In this document: positions 52,450-61,344 of the stretch, piece by piece
Layout of the letters: each line of letters begins with the position of its first letter
Position numbering within the stretch: position 1 is the stretch's first letter
Origin: Acetobacter pomorum
GTDB lineage: Bacteria; Pseudomonadota; Alphaproteobacteria; Acetobacterales; Acetobacteraceae
Assembly (NCBI RefSeq): GCF_002738225.1
Contig: NZ_PEBQ01000030.1
Coordinates: forward strand, 62,001-126,000
Direction of reading: 5' to 3'
DNA: 64,000 nt
Notes under the pieces: generated by a model
What the model was told of the DNA's origin: nothing
The model's input: only the letters and a program-made list of their open reading frames with translations
Databases searched by the model: none
Position numbers and translations under genes: made by a program

Positions 52450-53076
52450 ATGCAAACCGTGCCTGACGGTTTCATGCAGGACAGTCGCGGGCGTTTGGTG
52501 CCAGAAGCGAATGTCCGGCCATCTGACAAGCTGCAAGATGATCTTGTACGTCGGTTGCATCGTGAAGCTGACCCGGTGCGGCAGTTCATGATGGATTTCA
52601 AGCGGATGTGTTTCACTGACATCAATGCTTATCTGGAGTTGGTGGCCGAGAAATACGGCACCAAGATCGGCAGCGACAAAGGGAACATCACGCTGACCAG
52701 CTATGATGGCACGCTGCGCGTGACTGTGGCGGTCGGCAATATTAAGACGTTTGGCCCTGAAATTCAGGCGGCGAAAACGCTGATCCATGGTTGCCTGAAC
52801 CGCTGGTCTGAAGGTGCTAACGCCAACCTGAAAGCCGTTGTGCTGGATGCGTTTGACGTGGACAAGCAGGGCAGCATGAACGTGGACAAGATCCTTGCAC
52901 TCCGGCGCTTGGAGATCGAGGACGAGGAATGGCAGCGTGCCATGCAGGCGATTTCTGACAGCGTGCGCGTGGATGTAACCAAGAACTACGTGCGGTTGCA
53001 CCGGCGGCCATCGCCAGATGCCAAATGGGAGCTAGTGCCATTTGATCTGGCAAAGATGGACGTGGCCACAGCATGA
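52450..53076 (+). CDS. DUF3164 family phage protein
   Basis: Protein of 208 residues. ATG at 52450 has GGAG about 8 bases upstream; an ATG at 52444 is too close to it. VPDGFMQDSRGRLVPEANVR at the start, YGTKIGSDKGNITLTSYDGT in the middle and a final KNYVRLHRR fit DUF3164, common in Mu-like phages, function unknown. Its stop overlaps the HNH gene by 4 bases. Confidence 0.8.
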   Translation: MQTVPDGFMQDSRGRLVPEANVRPSDKLQDDLVRRLHREADPVRQFMMDFKRMCFTDINAYLELVAEKYGTKIGSDKGNITLTSYDGTLRVTVAVGNIKTFGPEIQAAKTLIHGCLNRWSEGANANLKAVVLDAFDVDKQGSMNVDKILALRRLEIEDEEWQRAMQAISDSVRVDVTKNYVRLHRRPSPDAKWELVPFDLAKMDVATA

Positions 53077-53402
53077 GCAGCCGCAAGAAAGCCGTTCTGA
53101 CGTGCATGAGGCCGCTTGTAGGCGTTCTGGACACCAGCATAGCCAAAGAGCCACCCAAACGCGCTGACGGCTTTTATACAAGCCCTGAGTGGCGTGCCCT
53201 GATGGCATCCATCAAGCGCAAGCGGCCGCATTGCTGTGAACAGTGCGGCCGCACCGGCACGCGGCTCTTTGGGGATCACATTCAGGAGCTGAAGGACGGC
53301 GGCGCACCGCTGGACGAGAACAACGTCCAGTTGCTCTGCGGATCCTGCCATACCGCCAAGACCGCACGGGCGCGGGCAGAGCGATATAAGCAGGAATATT
53401 GA
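53073..53402 (+). CDS. HNH endonuclease
   Basis: Protein of 109 residues. The zinc-binding HNH core is CEQCGRTGTRLFGDHIQELK, then DENNVQLLCGSCHTAKTARA: Cys pairs, the His of the DHI motif, Asn and final His-containing CHxxKT. Phage HNH enzymes near terminase genes can be needed for DNA packaging. ATGA overlap with the DUF3164 gene. Confidence 0.85.
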   Translation: MSSRKKAVLTCMRPLVGVLDTSIAKEPPKRADGFYTSPEWRALMASIKRKRPHCCEQCGRTGTRLFGDHIQELKDGGAPLDENNVQLLCGSCHTAKTARARAERYKQEY

Positions 53403-53415
53403 GCGGTAAGCAGGC

Positions 53416-53805
53416 TTATACAGCCTGCTCGCGGTTCAGTTTTTCCCAGGCGGCTTCAGCCAGAAACTTGGAGCGGTTTTTGCTGACAGCTGCAATGGCA
53501 GACACAAGGCTTTCGTCCAGCGTGACGTTCACACGCACGGCCTTAGATGGCAGCCGTACATGAACCATGAAGGCAACACCTTGAGCAAAGTTCGGATCCT
53601 GCATGACCTTATCCAAAGGCGATGGAGCAGGGATGGGCTCACCATCTTCTGTCATGCCAAAGATATGGAATTCCAAGGCTTCCTGAGCCATTTTCCGGGC
53701 CTCTTCCAATGAAGAGCCTGCTGTGATGCAGCCGGGAAAATCTGGAAAGCTGACCCCGAAATCACTTTCGGGCTCTTTGTGGATGATGGCGATATAGTCG
53801 CTCAT
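53416..53805 (-). CDS. hicB: HicB family antitoxin
   Basis: Protein of 129 residues. N-terminal partial RNase H fold typical of HicB (YIAIIHKEPESDFGVSFPDF, PGCITAGSSLEEARKMAQEA). The C-terminal part (VNVTLDESLVSAIAAVSKNR) is a ribbon-helix-helix-like DNA-binding domain. It neutralises the HicA toxin, whose stop it overlaps by 4 bases. It runs against the late operon, so it has its own promoter. Confidence 0.9.
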   Translation of the reverse strand: MSDYIAIIHKEPESDFGVSFPDFPGCITAGSSLEEARKMAQEALEFHIFGMTEDGEPIPAPSPLDKVMQDPNFAQGVAFMVHVRLPSKAVRVNVTLDESLVSAIAAVSKNRSKFLAEAAWEKLNREQAV

Positions 53806-53990
53806 TTCAGTTTGACCCCTGATTGTTTCTCTACGCTCCGCAGAGTGCCGAGTGGAAGATCCCGCTTAGGGTGAGGCACCGTTACCCGACCTGGTTTTGT
53901 CGGGTGCTTGAACTGCTGATGACTGCCTTTCGTGGCGACAAGATACCAGCCGTCTGCCTTGATCTTCTTGATTATCTCTCTGCTGTCCAT
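53802..53990 (-). CDS. hicA: HicA family mRNA interferase toxin
   Basis: Peptide of 62 residues from ATG 53990: DSREIIKKIKADGWYLVATK, then GSHQQFKHPTKPGRVTVPHP, a double-stranded RNA-binding-like fold with the catalytic His in GSHQQF. It blocks translation by cleaving mRNA unless HicB binds. The start codon lies in a 20-bp palindrome that probably is the autoregulatory operator. The frame extends further upstream but adds no conserved sequence. Confidence 0.9.
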   Translation of the reverse strand: MDSREIIKKIKADGWYLVATKGSHQQFKHPTKPGRVTVPHPKRDLPLGTLRSVEKQSGVKLK

Positions 53991-54008
53991 GTGTATGATC
54001 ATACACAT
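53989..54008. promoter_or_regulatory. hicAB operator palindrome
   Basis: ATGTGTATGATCATACACAT is a perfect 20-bp palindrome over the hicA start codon. Further GTGTAT-type half-sites occur at about 54012-54019 and 54039-54053. HicB proteins repress their own promoter, so these are the probable binding sites. Confidence 0.7.
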
Positions 54009-54206
54009 AACGATACACAAAAGACAATGCAAGGAATGTGTATCAGTGTGTATTTTCAGGCATCTCCTGCCATGCGCTCAGCGGGTAGGGGGAGGGGTAA
54101 AAGTGCAGCGAACGCATGGCACCTGAACCGCGCCAGTGGCACGCGTGAAAAATTTTTCGTTCCAGCGTTTTGAAGTGCGCACTTTTGTTGCGCGGGATGG
54201 TGGGGA

Positions 54207-54803
54207 ATGCCCAAAAAAACTGACACGGATTGGCACGCGATAGAGGCTGATTTTCGCGCAGGAGCCTTGTCAAACCGCCAAATTGCAAAAAAACATGGCG
54301 TGGCCGAAAGCACGCTGCGCAAGCGCATCGCGTCCGGTGGATGGGTGCGCACTTCTGCGCAAAAAGTGCGCAAAAACACCAAAACTGCGCACCAACCTGC
54401 GCACAATCCCCAGCGCAACCCAGCTCCACCACGGGAGAAACCACCATCAACCGGGCGCGGAATAGCCAACAACCTAGATGAACGCACCGAAAATCTGGTG
54501 TCGCGGCTGCTTGGCGAAGTTGAGGACACGACTGCGCATCTTGGCGAGATTTCCGAAGCGATTGAGCTGGAAACAGCCAGCGATACCGGATCGCGCCGGC
54601 GCGATGCGATGTTGAAGGCCATCAGCACGAAAGAGCGGGCGGAAACCGTACGCACGCTGAAGCAGATCCAGATGATGGGCGTCACGGGTTCCGGAAAAAA
54701 GAAGGGCGTGAAGGAAGAACGCCGGGAAGCTGCTGAAAAAGCAGCCAGCGGCAAGTTCTCGCGCATGTCTTCCCCCAAACTGGTTGTGAACAATGGCAAG
54801 TGA
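54207..54803 (+). CDS. Small terminase subunit-like DNA-binding protein
   Basis: Protein of 198 residues. Residues 8-45 form an HTH (WHAIEADFRAGALSNRQIAK, then VAESTLRKRIASGGW). A Pro/Asn-rich linker and a helical C-terminal region with a basic end follow. Position directly before terL and the HTH fit a small terminase subunit, which selects the packaging site. Repeated TGCGCA words lie inside the gene. It overlaps terL by 11 bases. Confidence 0.7.
   Translation: MPKKTDTDWHAIEADFRAGALSNRQIAKKHGVAESTLRKRIASGGWVRTSAQKVRKNTKTAHQPAHNPQRNPAPPREKPPSTGRGIANNLDERTENLVSRLLGEVEDTTAHLGEISEAIELETASDTGSRRRDAMLKAISTKERAETVRTLKQIQMMGVTGSGKKKGVKEERREAAEKAASGKFSRMSSPKLVVNNGK
54316..54403 (+). repeat. Six TGCGCA repeats in the terS-like gene
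   Basis: TGCGCA starts at 54316, 54346, 54356, 54367, 54386 and 54398, many about 10-12 bases apart, close to one helix turn; GTGCGCAC also occurs at 54175, just before the gene. Packaging (pac/cos) sites often lie in or by the small terminase gene, so this may be the terminase recognition region. Confidence 0.45.
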
Positions 54804-56583
54804 AACCGAGAAAAAGCCCGCAACACGCAAGCGCAAGGCGGCAACCACTGCACGAAAGACCGGGACAGCCACCACACGGCGCAAAGCAACGCCTACGGCC
54901 AAGACTGGCCTGTCATGGAGCACAGCCTGCCGGGATTGGGAAAAGCGCATCATTGCGGGTGAAAGCCTTGTGCCATGTGATCCGCTTTTTCCGGACGCCG
55001 CTGCGCAGGGAATGGCTGTTTTCAACGCCCTGAAGATCGTGGACGTGCTGGGTGAACCGACCATTGGTGAATCCTGCCGTGATTGGCTGAAGGATTTTGC
55101 CGCCGCCATTTTCGGTTCATATGACCCGGAAACCGGCAAGCGCATGATCACCGAGTTTTTCCTGCTGGTGAGCAAGAAGAACACCAAAAGCACCATTGCC
55201 GCGGGCGTGATGTTGACGGTGCTGATCCTGAACTGGCGGCAATCAGCCGAGTTCCTGATCCTGGCACCGACCAAGGAAGCCGCAGACAACGCATTCAAGC
55301 CTGCGCGGGACATGATCAAGGCGGATCCTGAACTGGATGCCCTGTTCCATGTGCAGGATTACACCCGCATCGTGACGCACCGCGAAACCGGGGCAACACT
55401 CAAGGTTGTGGCGGCAGATGGATCTTCCGTTGTGGGCAAGAAAGCCACCGGCATTCTGGTGGATGAGCTGTGGGAGTTCGGCAAGAAGCCTACGGCCGAG
55501 AATATGCTCATGGAAGCCACTGGTGGCATCGCCTCCCGTCCGGAAGGCTTCATCATTTACCTAAGCACGCAGTCGGATGAAGAGCCTGCCGGTGTGTTCA
55601 AGAGCCGTCTGGAATATGCGCGTGGCGTGCGGGACGGCAAGATCAATTCGCCCCGTTTCCTGCCGGTTATCTATGAATTTCCCAAGAAAATTCTGGATAA
55701 GAAAGGCGAGCACAACCCGGATAACTGGTACATGACCAACCCCAATCTGGGCGTGTCGGTATCGGATGAGTTCCTGCGGGACAGATACGCCCAGGCTAAA
55801 GAGGCGGGGGAAGGCGTGCTGCGCGTCTGGATGGCCAAGCATCTGAACGTGGAAATGGGCATGTCCCTGCGCGAAAAGGCATGGGCCGGGGCCAAATATT
55901 GGGAACGCCAAGGTGATCCGCTGGTCACGTTGGAACTGATCCTAGAATGCTCTGATGTAATTGTCTGCGGCATTGATGGCGGCGGTCTGGACGATTTTCT
56001 ATCTCTGGCTGTGCTCGGCCGGGATGAAGAAAGCAGCGATTGGCTGCACTGGCAGCGCAGTTGGGTGTTTCAGGACGTGCTGAAGCATCGCAAGGAGGAA
56101 GCGCCGCGCTATCTGGATTTCCAGAAGCAGGGTGATCTCGTCATTGTCCATGAAATGCGTGACGACAATCGGCAGTTGGCGGACGTGGTGGAAATGATCG
56201 ACCAGTCCGGCAAGCTGGCCATGGTTGGGCTGGATCCTGCAGGTGTGGCTGAAATCGTGTTTGCCCTGCATGCTCGTGGCATTGAGCAGGAGCGGATTGT
56301 GGGGATCAGCCAGGGCTGGAAAATGACCGGGGCCATCAAGACGCTGGAGCGCAAGCTGGCGGATGGCACGTTCTCCCATGGGGCGCGTCCGATCATGGCC
56401 TGGGCGGTTGGCAATGCGAAGGCGCAAGCCAAGGGCAACAATATCGAAATCACCAAACAGATGGCAGGCGGCAAGAAGATCGACCCACTGATGGCACTGT
56501 TTGATGCCGTGGCCTGCATGAGCCGGAACCCGGAGCCACCGATCCAGAGTATTTATGATCGTGAGGAACTATGGGAATCCTGA
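54793..56583 (+). CDS. Terminase large subunit
   Basis: Packaging motor and nuclease of 596 residues. Residues 1-40 are a basic low-complexity extension (TRKRKAATTARKTG). The ATPase domain has a Walker A-like VSKKNTKSTIAAG near 126 and Walker B TGILVDELWEF near 217. The nuclease domain has GIDGGGLDD near 396, GLDPAGV near 478 and KIDPLMALFDAV near 566 as acidic sites. Matches the Terminase_1 (HK97-like) family. Confidence 0.92.
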   Translation: MASETEKKPATRKRKAATTARKTGTATTRRKATPTAKTGLSWSTACRDWEKRIIAGESLVPCDPLFPDAAAQGMAVFNALKIVDVLGEPTIGESCRDWLKDFAAAIFGSYDPETGKRMITEFFLLVSKKNTKSTIAAGVMLTVLILNWRQSAEFLILAPTKEAADNAFKPARDMIKADPELDALFHVQDYTRIVTHRETGATLKVVAADGSSVVGKKATGILVDELWEFGKKPTAENMLMEATGGIASRPEGFIIYLSTQSDEEPAGVFKSRLEYARGVRDGKINSPRFLPVIYEFPKKILDKKGEHNPDNWYMTNPNLGVSVSDEFLRDRYAQAKEAGEGVLRVWMAKHLNVEMGMSLREKAWAGAKYWERQGDPLVTLELILECSDVIVCGIDGGGLDDFLSLAVLGRDEESSDWLHWQRSWVFQDVLKHRKEEAPRYLDFQKQGDLVIVHEMRDDNRQLADVVEMIDQSGKLAMVGLDPAGVAEIVFALHARGIEQERIVGISQGWKMTGAIKTLERKLADGTFSHGARPIMAWAVGNAKAQAKGNNIEITKQMAGGKKIDPLMALFDAVACMSRNPEPPIQSIYDREELWES

Positions 56584-57881
56584 ACAGCATTTTCGGTGGC
56601 GGGCAGAACACGCCGCAGGAACGTAAGGAACCCTCGTTCTTTGCCTCTGGTAACCCGGAAAATCCCAGCACACCGCTGACCGATATTCCAGATTGGTCGG
56701 AATGGCTGGGATACCCTGGCGGCCGGAGCATGGATTGGGCACCACGGGTAACGGAACGCACGGCCATGGCCTGTTCGGCCGTGTATCGGTGCGTGACGCT
56801 GGAAGCCGGTGTGATTGCCGGTCTGCCATTGAAGATCTGGAAACAGCATCCGGGCGGCCAGCGGGAATTGCAGCCGAACCACAAGCTGGTTCCGTTGCTC
56901 AATACAGTGCCATATCCGGGGCGTTCCCTGACCTCGTTTGTCTGGCGTGAGCTGTGGGGCCTGAATGTGCTGCTGTGGGGCAACCATTACAGCGCCATAC
57001 GGTATGACGGCGCTGCACGGGTGATCGGGTTTGAAACCTTCATGCCGTGGCAGGTGCAGGTGGTGCGCTTACCTGCCAAACCGGGTGTGAATTACTACGT
57101 CTGCACACATCTGGACGGCACTGTGGAAACTGTCCTGCAAGAGGATATGATCCATATACCCGGCCCCGGTTTTGATGGTGTGAAGGGGCTATCGCGCATT
57201 CAGGCGTTTGCGCGTGGATCCATTGGTCTTGCGCATGCGATGGAAGAACGTACCGGCCGGATGCACCAGAATGCTACATTGCCCAGCGGGGTAATGCAGG
57301 TGAAAAGCCGCATGAATGCTGATTCCTTCCGGCGCATGAAGACGCAGCTGGAACAGAATTACGCTGGGGTAGGGAATTGGGGCAAAACCATCATTGTGGA
57401 TGATGGTGCCGAATATACTCCATTCCAGCTTAGTCCGCAGGATCTGCAAACCATTCAGGCCCGTGGCTATCAGGTGGCAGATATTGCCCGATTTTTCGGG
57501 GTGCCGCTTCATATGCTCAATGCCACGGAGAAAAGCACATCATGGGGCACGGGCCTTGCAGAAAACACGCTGGCCTATCTGATTTTCACGCTGGATGCGG
57601 ATCTCAAACGCATTGAGAGTGAACTGAATGCCAAGCTGTTCCTGGGCACGAATTTCTTTGCGGAGTTTGACCGCGAAGGGCTGCTTTCCATGGATCCGCT
57701 AAAAGCGGCCCAGGTCACGGCAGCGCAGGTGCAAAGCGGCCAGCTTACAATCAACGAAGGCAGGGCAAAGGATAACCGGCCGCCGGTCTCTGGTGGCGAT
57801 ACGGTGTTCATCAATGGCGCATATGTGCCGCTGGAACAGCAGATCAAAGATCCTGCACCACCCACGCCTGCTAAAGAATGA
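56571..57881 (+). CDS. HK97-family portal protein
   Basis: Protein of 436 residues forming the dodecameric DNA gate of the head. AMACSAVYRCVTLEAGVIAG near 63 and LWGLNVLLWGNHYSAIRYDG near 128 are typical. AFARGSIGLAHAMEERTG and the VADIARFFGVPLHMLNATEK segment near 306 match the clip and stem regions. It overlaps terL by 13 bases. Confidence 0.92.
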   Translation: MGILNSIFGGGQNTPQERKEPSFFASGNPENPSTPLTDIPDWSEWLGYPGGRSMDWAPRVTERTAMACSAVYRCVTLEAGVIAGLPLKIWKQHPGGQRELQPNHKLVPLLNTVPYPGRSLTSFVWRELWGLNVLLWGNHYSAIRYDGAARVIGFETFMPWQVQVVRLPAKPGVNYYVCTHLDGTVETVLQEDMIHIPGPGFDGVKGLSRIQAFARGSIGLAHAMEERTGRMHQNATLPSGVMQVKSRMNADSFRRMKTQLEQNYAGVGNWGKTIIVDDGAEYTPFQLSPQDLQTIQARGYQVADIARFFGVPLHMLNATEKSTSWGTGLAENTLAYLIFTLDADLKRIESELNAKLFLGTNFFAEFDREGLLSMDPLKAAQVTAAQVQSGQLTINEGRAKDNRPPVSGGDTVFINGAYVPLEQQIKDPAPPTPAKE

Positions 57882-57887
57882 GGCAAC

Positions 57888-58631
57888 ATGTACCGACATA
57901 ATTCACCAGCAGCCCGGTTTTCCAACCGTGTGTTGCTGACGTGTGCGCAGGCTGGTCTGCCCCAGACATTGGACATGCGGCCGCGTGCCGCAGCTGATCA
58001 GCCTGCCGTTATTTACCTGTATGATGAAATCGGCCTCTGGGGCGTCACCGCGCAGGATTTCACGCAGATCCTTGTCAGTGCTGGCCCAGGGCCGATTGAA
58101 TTGCACATCAACAGCCCCGGCGGTGATGTGTTTGACGGTCTGACCATTTATAATGCGTTGGAAGCGCATGATGGGCCAGTTTCCGTTGTGGTGGATGGTC
58201 TGGCGGCGTCTGCGGCATCCTTCATCGCCTTGGCAGGGGATACCATCAGTATGGCTCCAAATGCCTTTCTGATGATCCATAATGCCTGGGGCGTTGTAGT
58301 CGGCAATCAGAACGACATGACGGAAACCGCCGCAGTGCTTGCCAAGATAGATGGCAATCTTGCCAACCTGTATGCTGGGAAAACCGGCCAGACCGTGCCA
58401 GCCATTGCCGACATGATGAACGCAGAAACATGGTTTACGGCGCAGGAAGCTAAAGATGCTGGCTTTATTGATAGCATTACGGATGCCAGCCAGAACAAGG
58501 CGCAACTGACGCTGAGGGCAGGGATATTTCCCAAGCAGCCCACGGCTCAGCAGAAGACCAAGAATACGCTGTCAGTGCCCGATATCGCGGCACGCCGCCG
58601 CATCGTTCAGCTGGCTGAAGCTGAAAACTGA
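57888..58631 (+). CDS. Head maturation protease, ClpP-like
   Basis: Protein of 247 residues with the ClpP fold: LHINSPGGDVFDGLTIYNAL near 67, GLAASAASFIALAGD near 100 with the catalytic Ser in ASAAS, and FLMIHNAWGVVVG near 126 with the catalytic His. It trims scaffold and capsid precursor during head assembly. GAGGC lies upstream; 6 bases after portal. Confidence 0.9.
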   Translation: MYRHNSPAARFSNRVLLTCAQAGLPQTLDMRPRAAADQPAVIYLYDEIGLWGVTAQDFTQILVSAGPGPIELHINSPGGDVFDGLTIYNALEAHDGPVSVVVDGLAASAASFIALAGDTISMAPNAFLMIHNAWGVVVGNQNDMTETAAVLAKIDGNLANLYAGKTGQTVPAIADMMNAETWFTAQEAKDAGFIDSITDASQNKAQLTLRAGIFPKQPTAQQKTKNTLSVPDIAARRRIVQLAEAEN

Positions 58632-58680
58632 CACCGGCTGCTGAACAGCGGCCACCCCATTTTTCCGGAGACAAGAGAAT

Positions 58681-59931
58681 ATGAAATCCAAGGAACTGCG
58701 CGCCAAACGGGCGAAGCTGGTTGAAGACGCACGCGCTCTGACCAATGGCGACACCATGACTGACGAGCAGGCAGCTCAGTTTGATGCCATGATGGCTGAA
58801 GCTGACCAGATCAAGGCACAGATTGACCGCATTGAACGTGCCGAAGATGCTGAACGCACACTGGCACAGGAAATCGCCAACCGTGCAGATGAAAATGGCA
58901 CCAGCACTGATGAACAGGAAGACGAGGAACGCCGCCATAAGCGTGTGTTTGCTTCATGGTTGCTGGGTGGCATCAACAGCCTGACAGGCGAAGACCGGGA
59001 TTATGTTGTTAAGCGTATGTCGGCAGCTCAGTCCCAGTTCAAGAATGATGCCAATGGCACAGGCACAGGGCCTGCCGGTGGTTATCTGGTGCCGCCTGCC
59101 TTTGCCGATCAACTTCTGGTTGCCCTGAAGGATTATTTCTCGGCTCTGGATCTGTTTGATGAGGTCTCCACCGGGACGGGTGCAGATCTGCCTTGGCCTA
59201 CCAATGACGACACCAGCCGCCGTGCCCGGATCATTGGGGAGAATACCCAGATCGGGCAGTCTCCCATGACCTTTGGCCAGTCCGTCCTGAAGGCTTTCCT
59301 TTACGCTACGGATGCCGTGCTTGTTCCGTGGACACTCATGGAGGATAGCTTCATTGATCTGGATGCCTTCATCACCACCGCGCTGGGGACTGCATTTGGG
59401 CGCACGCTGGCAGATGATCTGACCAATGGCACCGGTAACGGTATGCCCATGGGCGTGGCAACAGCCGCAGCAGCGGGCCCAACCTCTGTGGGTGCTGCTA
59501 TCGCCTTTGAGGACATCATGGAGCTGAAGCACAGCGTAAACCGTGCGTATCGCACTGGCGCCGTGTTCATGATGAATGACAATACAGTCAAGTCTCTGGC
59601 GTTGCTGAAGGATAACGAAGGCCGGCCGCTCTGGATCCCGTCCTTGCAGGTGGATTGCCCTGATGTGCTGGCAGGCTTCCCGATTGCCGTGAATGAAAGC
59701 ATGGCAGACGTGGGTGCGGGCAACGCGCCCATGCTGTTTGGCAACATGAAGAACTACAAGTTCCGCATGGTCAAACAGGTGTCCATCGTGCGCCTGAACG
59801 AACGGTATGCCGATTTCCTTCAGACCGGCTTCTTCGGATATGCCCGGTTTGGCGGTGGCCTACCTTCTGCAGCGCAGCCGATCAAGAAGCTGGTCATGAA
59901 AGGCACAGCAGCTCCGGCCACAGGCGGCTAA
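58681..59931 (+). CDS. Major capsid protein, HK97 fold
   Basis: Protein of 416 residues. The first 115 form a charged coiled coil (AKLVEDARALTNGDTMTDEQ), the delta/scaffold domain removed by the protease. The shell domain starts near PAGGYLVPPAFADQLLVALK and includes GTAFGRTLADDLTNGTGNGM (E-loop/P-domain region) and a final FGYARFGGGLPSAAQPIKKL. GGAGACAAGAG upstream of the ATG. Confidence 0.92.
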   Translation: MKSKELRAKRAKLVEDARALTNGDTMTDEQAAQFDAMMAEADQIKAQIDRIERAEDAERTLAQEIANRADENGTSTDEQEDEERRHKRVFASWLLGGINSLTGEDRDYVVKRMSAAQSQFKNDANGTGTGPAGGYLVPPAFADQLLVALKDYFSALDLFDEVSTGTGADLPWPTNDDTSRRARIIGENTQIGQSPMTFGQSVLKAFLYATDAVLVPWTLMEDSFIDLDAFITTALGTAFGRTLADDLTNGTGNGMPMGVATAAAAGPTSVGAAIAFEDIMELKHSVNRAYRTGAVFMMNDNTVKSLALLKDNEGRPLWIPSLQVDCPDVLAGFPIAVNESMADVGAGNAPMLFGNMKNYKFRMVKQVSIVRLNERYADFLQTGFFGYARFGGGLPSAAQPIKKLVMKGTAAPATGG

Positions 59932-59933
59932 TC

Positions 59934-60578
59934 ATGCACACGCTTTCGCTGGATGGTCCGTCAACAGTGGTTCCGCTGGCCCTGCTGGCGGATCTGAAGG
60001 CGGAACTGGGCATTACCGATAGCACTACAGATACCATGCTGGCAGACAAACTGATGGATGCCTCCAGCATGGTGCTGGATTACATCGGCAGCCCCTTGCT
60101 TTCGGGGGCATGGACAGAGGAATTTGTCATTGAAGGTGGTGACCAGCTGAAAGAGATTGTTCTTTCAGTGCGGCCGCTGGATTCCATTTCCTCCATTTCC
60201 CGAAACGGGCAGATGTGGACGCCTGATCAGCTTTCAGACCTCGTTCTGGATAAGCGGGCAGGCATCCTCTCACACCCCACGCCAACGCGGCGTAGGTGGC
60301 AGCATGGTGTGTATAGTGCCGTTTATACGGCTGGATATGTGCCACCGCAGGTTGCTGAGGATGGCACAGTGAACAGAGGCACACTGCCACAAACCATTTC
60401 CCGCGCCACAGTGCTGGCAGTTGCGGCCATGGTGCAAGGGGCAGGGCGAGATCCCAACCTGAAATCGGAAAGTGTGCAGGGTGTTGGTTCTACCAGCTGG
60501 AACATCGCTTCAGGCACAGGTGGCTTGCCGCAGCAGGTAGCCGATATGCTCGCAAACTATCGGGGAGCACATCTGTAA
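59934..60578 (+). CDS. Head-tail connector (gp6-like)
   Basis: Protein of 214 residues: LADLKAELGITDSTTDTMLA and DASSMVLDYIGSPLLSG are the helical opening of phage gp6-type adaptor proteins that bind under the portal. It begins 2 bases after the capsid stop. Its TAA overlaps the next ATG by one base. Confidence 0.8.
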   Translation: MHTLSLDGPSTVVPLALLADLKAELGITDSTTDTMLADKLMDASSMVLDYIGSPLLSGAWTEEFVIEGGDQLKEIVLSVRPLDSISSISRNGQMWTPDQLSDLVLDKRAGILSHPTPTRRRWQHGVYSAVYTAGYVPPQVAEDGTVNRGTLPQTISRATVLAVAAMVQGAGRDPNLKSESVQGVGSTSWNIASGTGGLPQQVADMLANYRGAHL

Positions 60579-60910
60579 TGGGCTGGATCACACAGTCACG
60601 CCGCCGCCAGATCATGGCCAAAGGCCGCCCGATGGTGCTCCGGACAGCGGATGGCACAACATCCGTCACACTTATGGGCTACGCGCCACCAGCGCAGGCC
60701 GCACAGATTGTGGATGCCACGGCAAAAACGGCCTTTGTCTGCCAGATTACCAATACGGAACTGGCAGCATCCGGTTACGGCGCTCCAGCCGCGCTGGACC
60801 GGATCAGGGATGGGCCAAGGCTCTATGTCCTCACAGACGTCACCCCGGTTTACGATGGCGCAACCCTGTGCGGCTGGACGCTTGTTGCCGCAGGAGGCGA
60901 AACCTCATGA
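60578..60910 (+). CDS. Head-closure / head-tail joining protein candidate
   Basis: Protein of 110 residues, mostly beta (GRPMVLRTADGTTSVTLMGY, then RLYVLTDVTPVYDGATLCGW). Size, fold pattern and place between gp6-like and tail-terminator-like genes suggest the stopper. No direct family match. ATGA overlap with the next gene. Confidence 0.62.
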   Translation: MGWITQSRRRQIMAKGRPMVLRTADGTTSVTLMGYAPPAQAAQIVDATAKTAFVCQITNTELAASGYGAPAALDRIRDGPRLYVLTDVTPVYDGATLCGWTLVAAGGETS

Positions 60911-61344
60911 CATCACCCGCAGTATGGAACAGCGCCTGGGCCATTGCCACAGCAGCAGCACAGGCAGATGGCCTGCAACTGCTGGATCCGGCAGCCCAGA
61001 ACCGTACGGTGCCCGATGGCCCCTACTGGCTGATGGAAACCACATCCGGTACCTCAGACCGTGCCGGCGCGGGTGATCCCGTCAATCTGGAGGATGGCAC
61101 CATCTGGCTGCACCTTATGGTGCCACGCGGGACAGGATCACCCACCGCTCTGGCGCATCGCAAAGCCATGTCAGATGCCTTCCGCACCACCATGAAGCAG
61201 GCCGAAACATCCCGCCCCGCAGATCTGCCGGTTGGACTTTACTACCACGGCCACAGCTTTGACCCACCCGATCTTGATCAGGATGGAAACCGCGTGCGGT
61301 TTTCCCTGGGCATTAATTACGAATATCAGGATATCCTCACATGA
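60907..61344 (+). CDS. Tail terminator-like protein
   Basis: Protein of 145 residues from ATG 60907. AVWNSAWAIATAAAQADGLQ forms the first helix, IWLHLMVPRGTGSPTALAHR a central strand-helix, and VRFSLGINYEYQDILT the final strand, the usual layout of phage tail terminators (gpU/gp10-like). Called from order and fold pattern. Confidence 0.65.
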   Translation: MTSPAVWNSAWAIATAAAQADGLQLLDPAAQNRTVPDGPYWLMETTSGTSDRAGAGDPVNLEDGTIWLHLMVPRGTGSPTALAHRKAMSDAFRTTMKQAETSRPADLPVGLYYHGHSFDPPDLDQDGNRVRFSLGINYEYQDILT

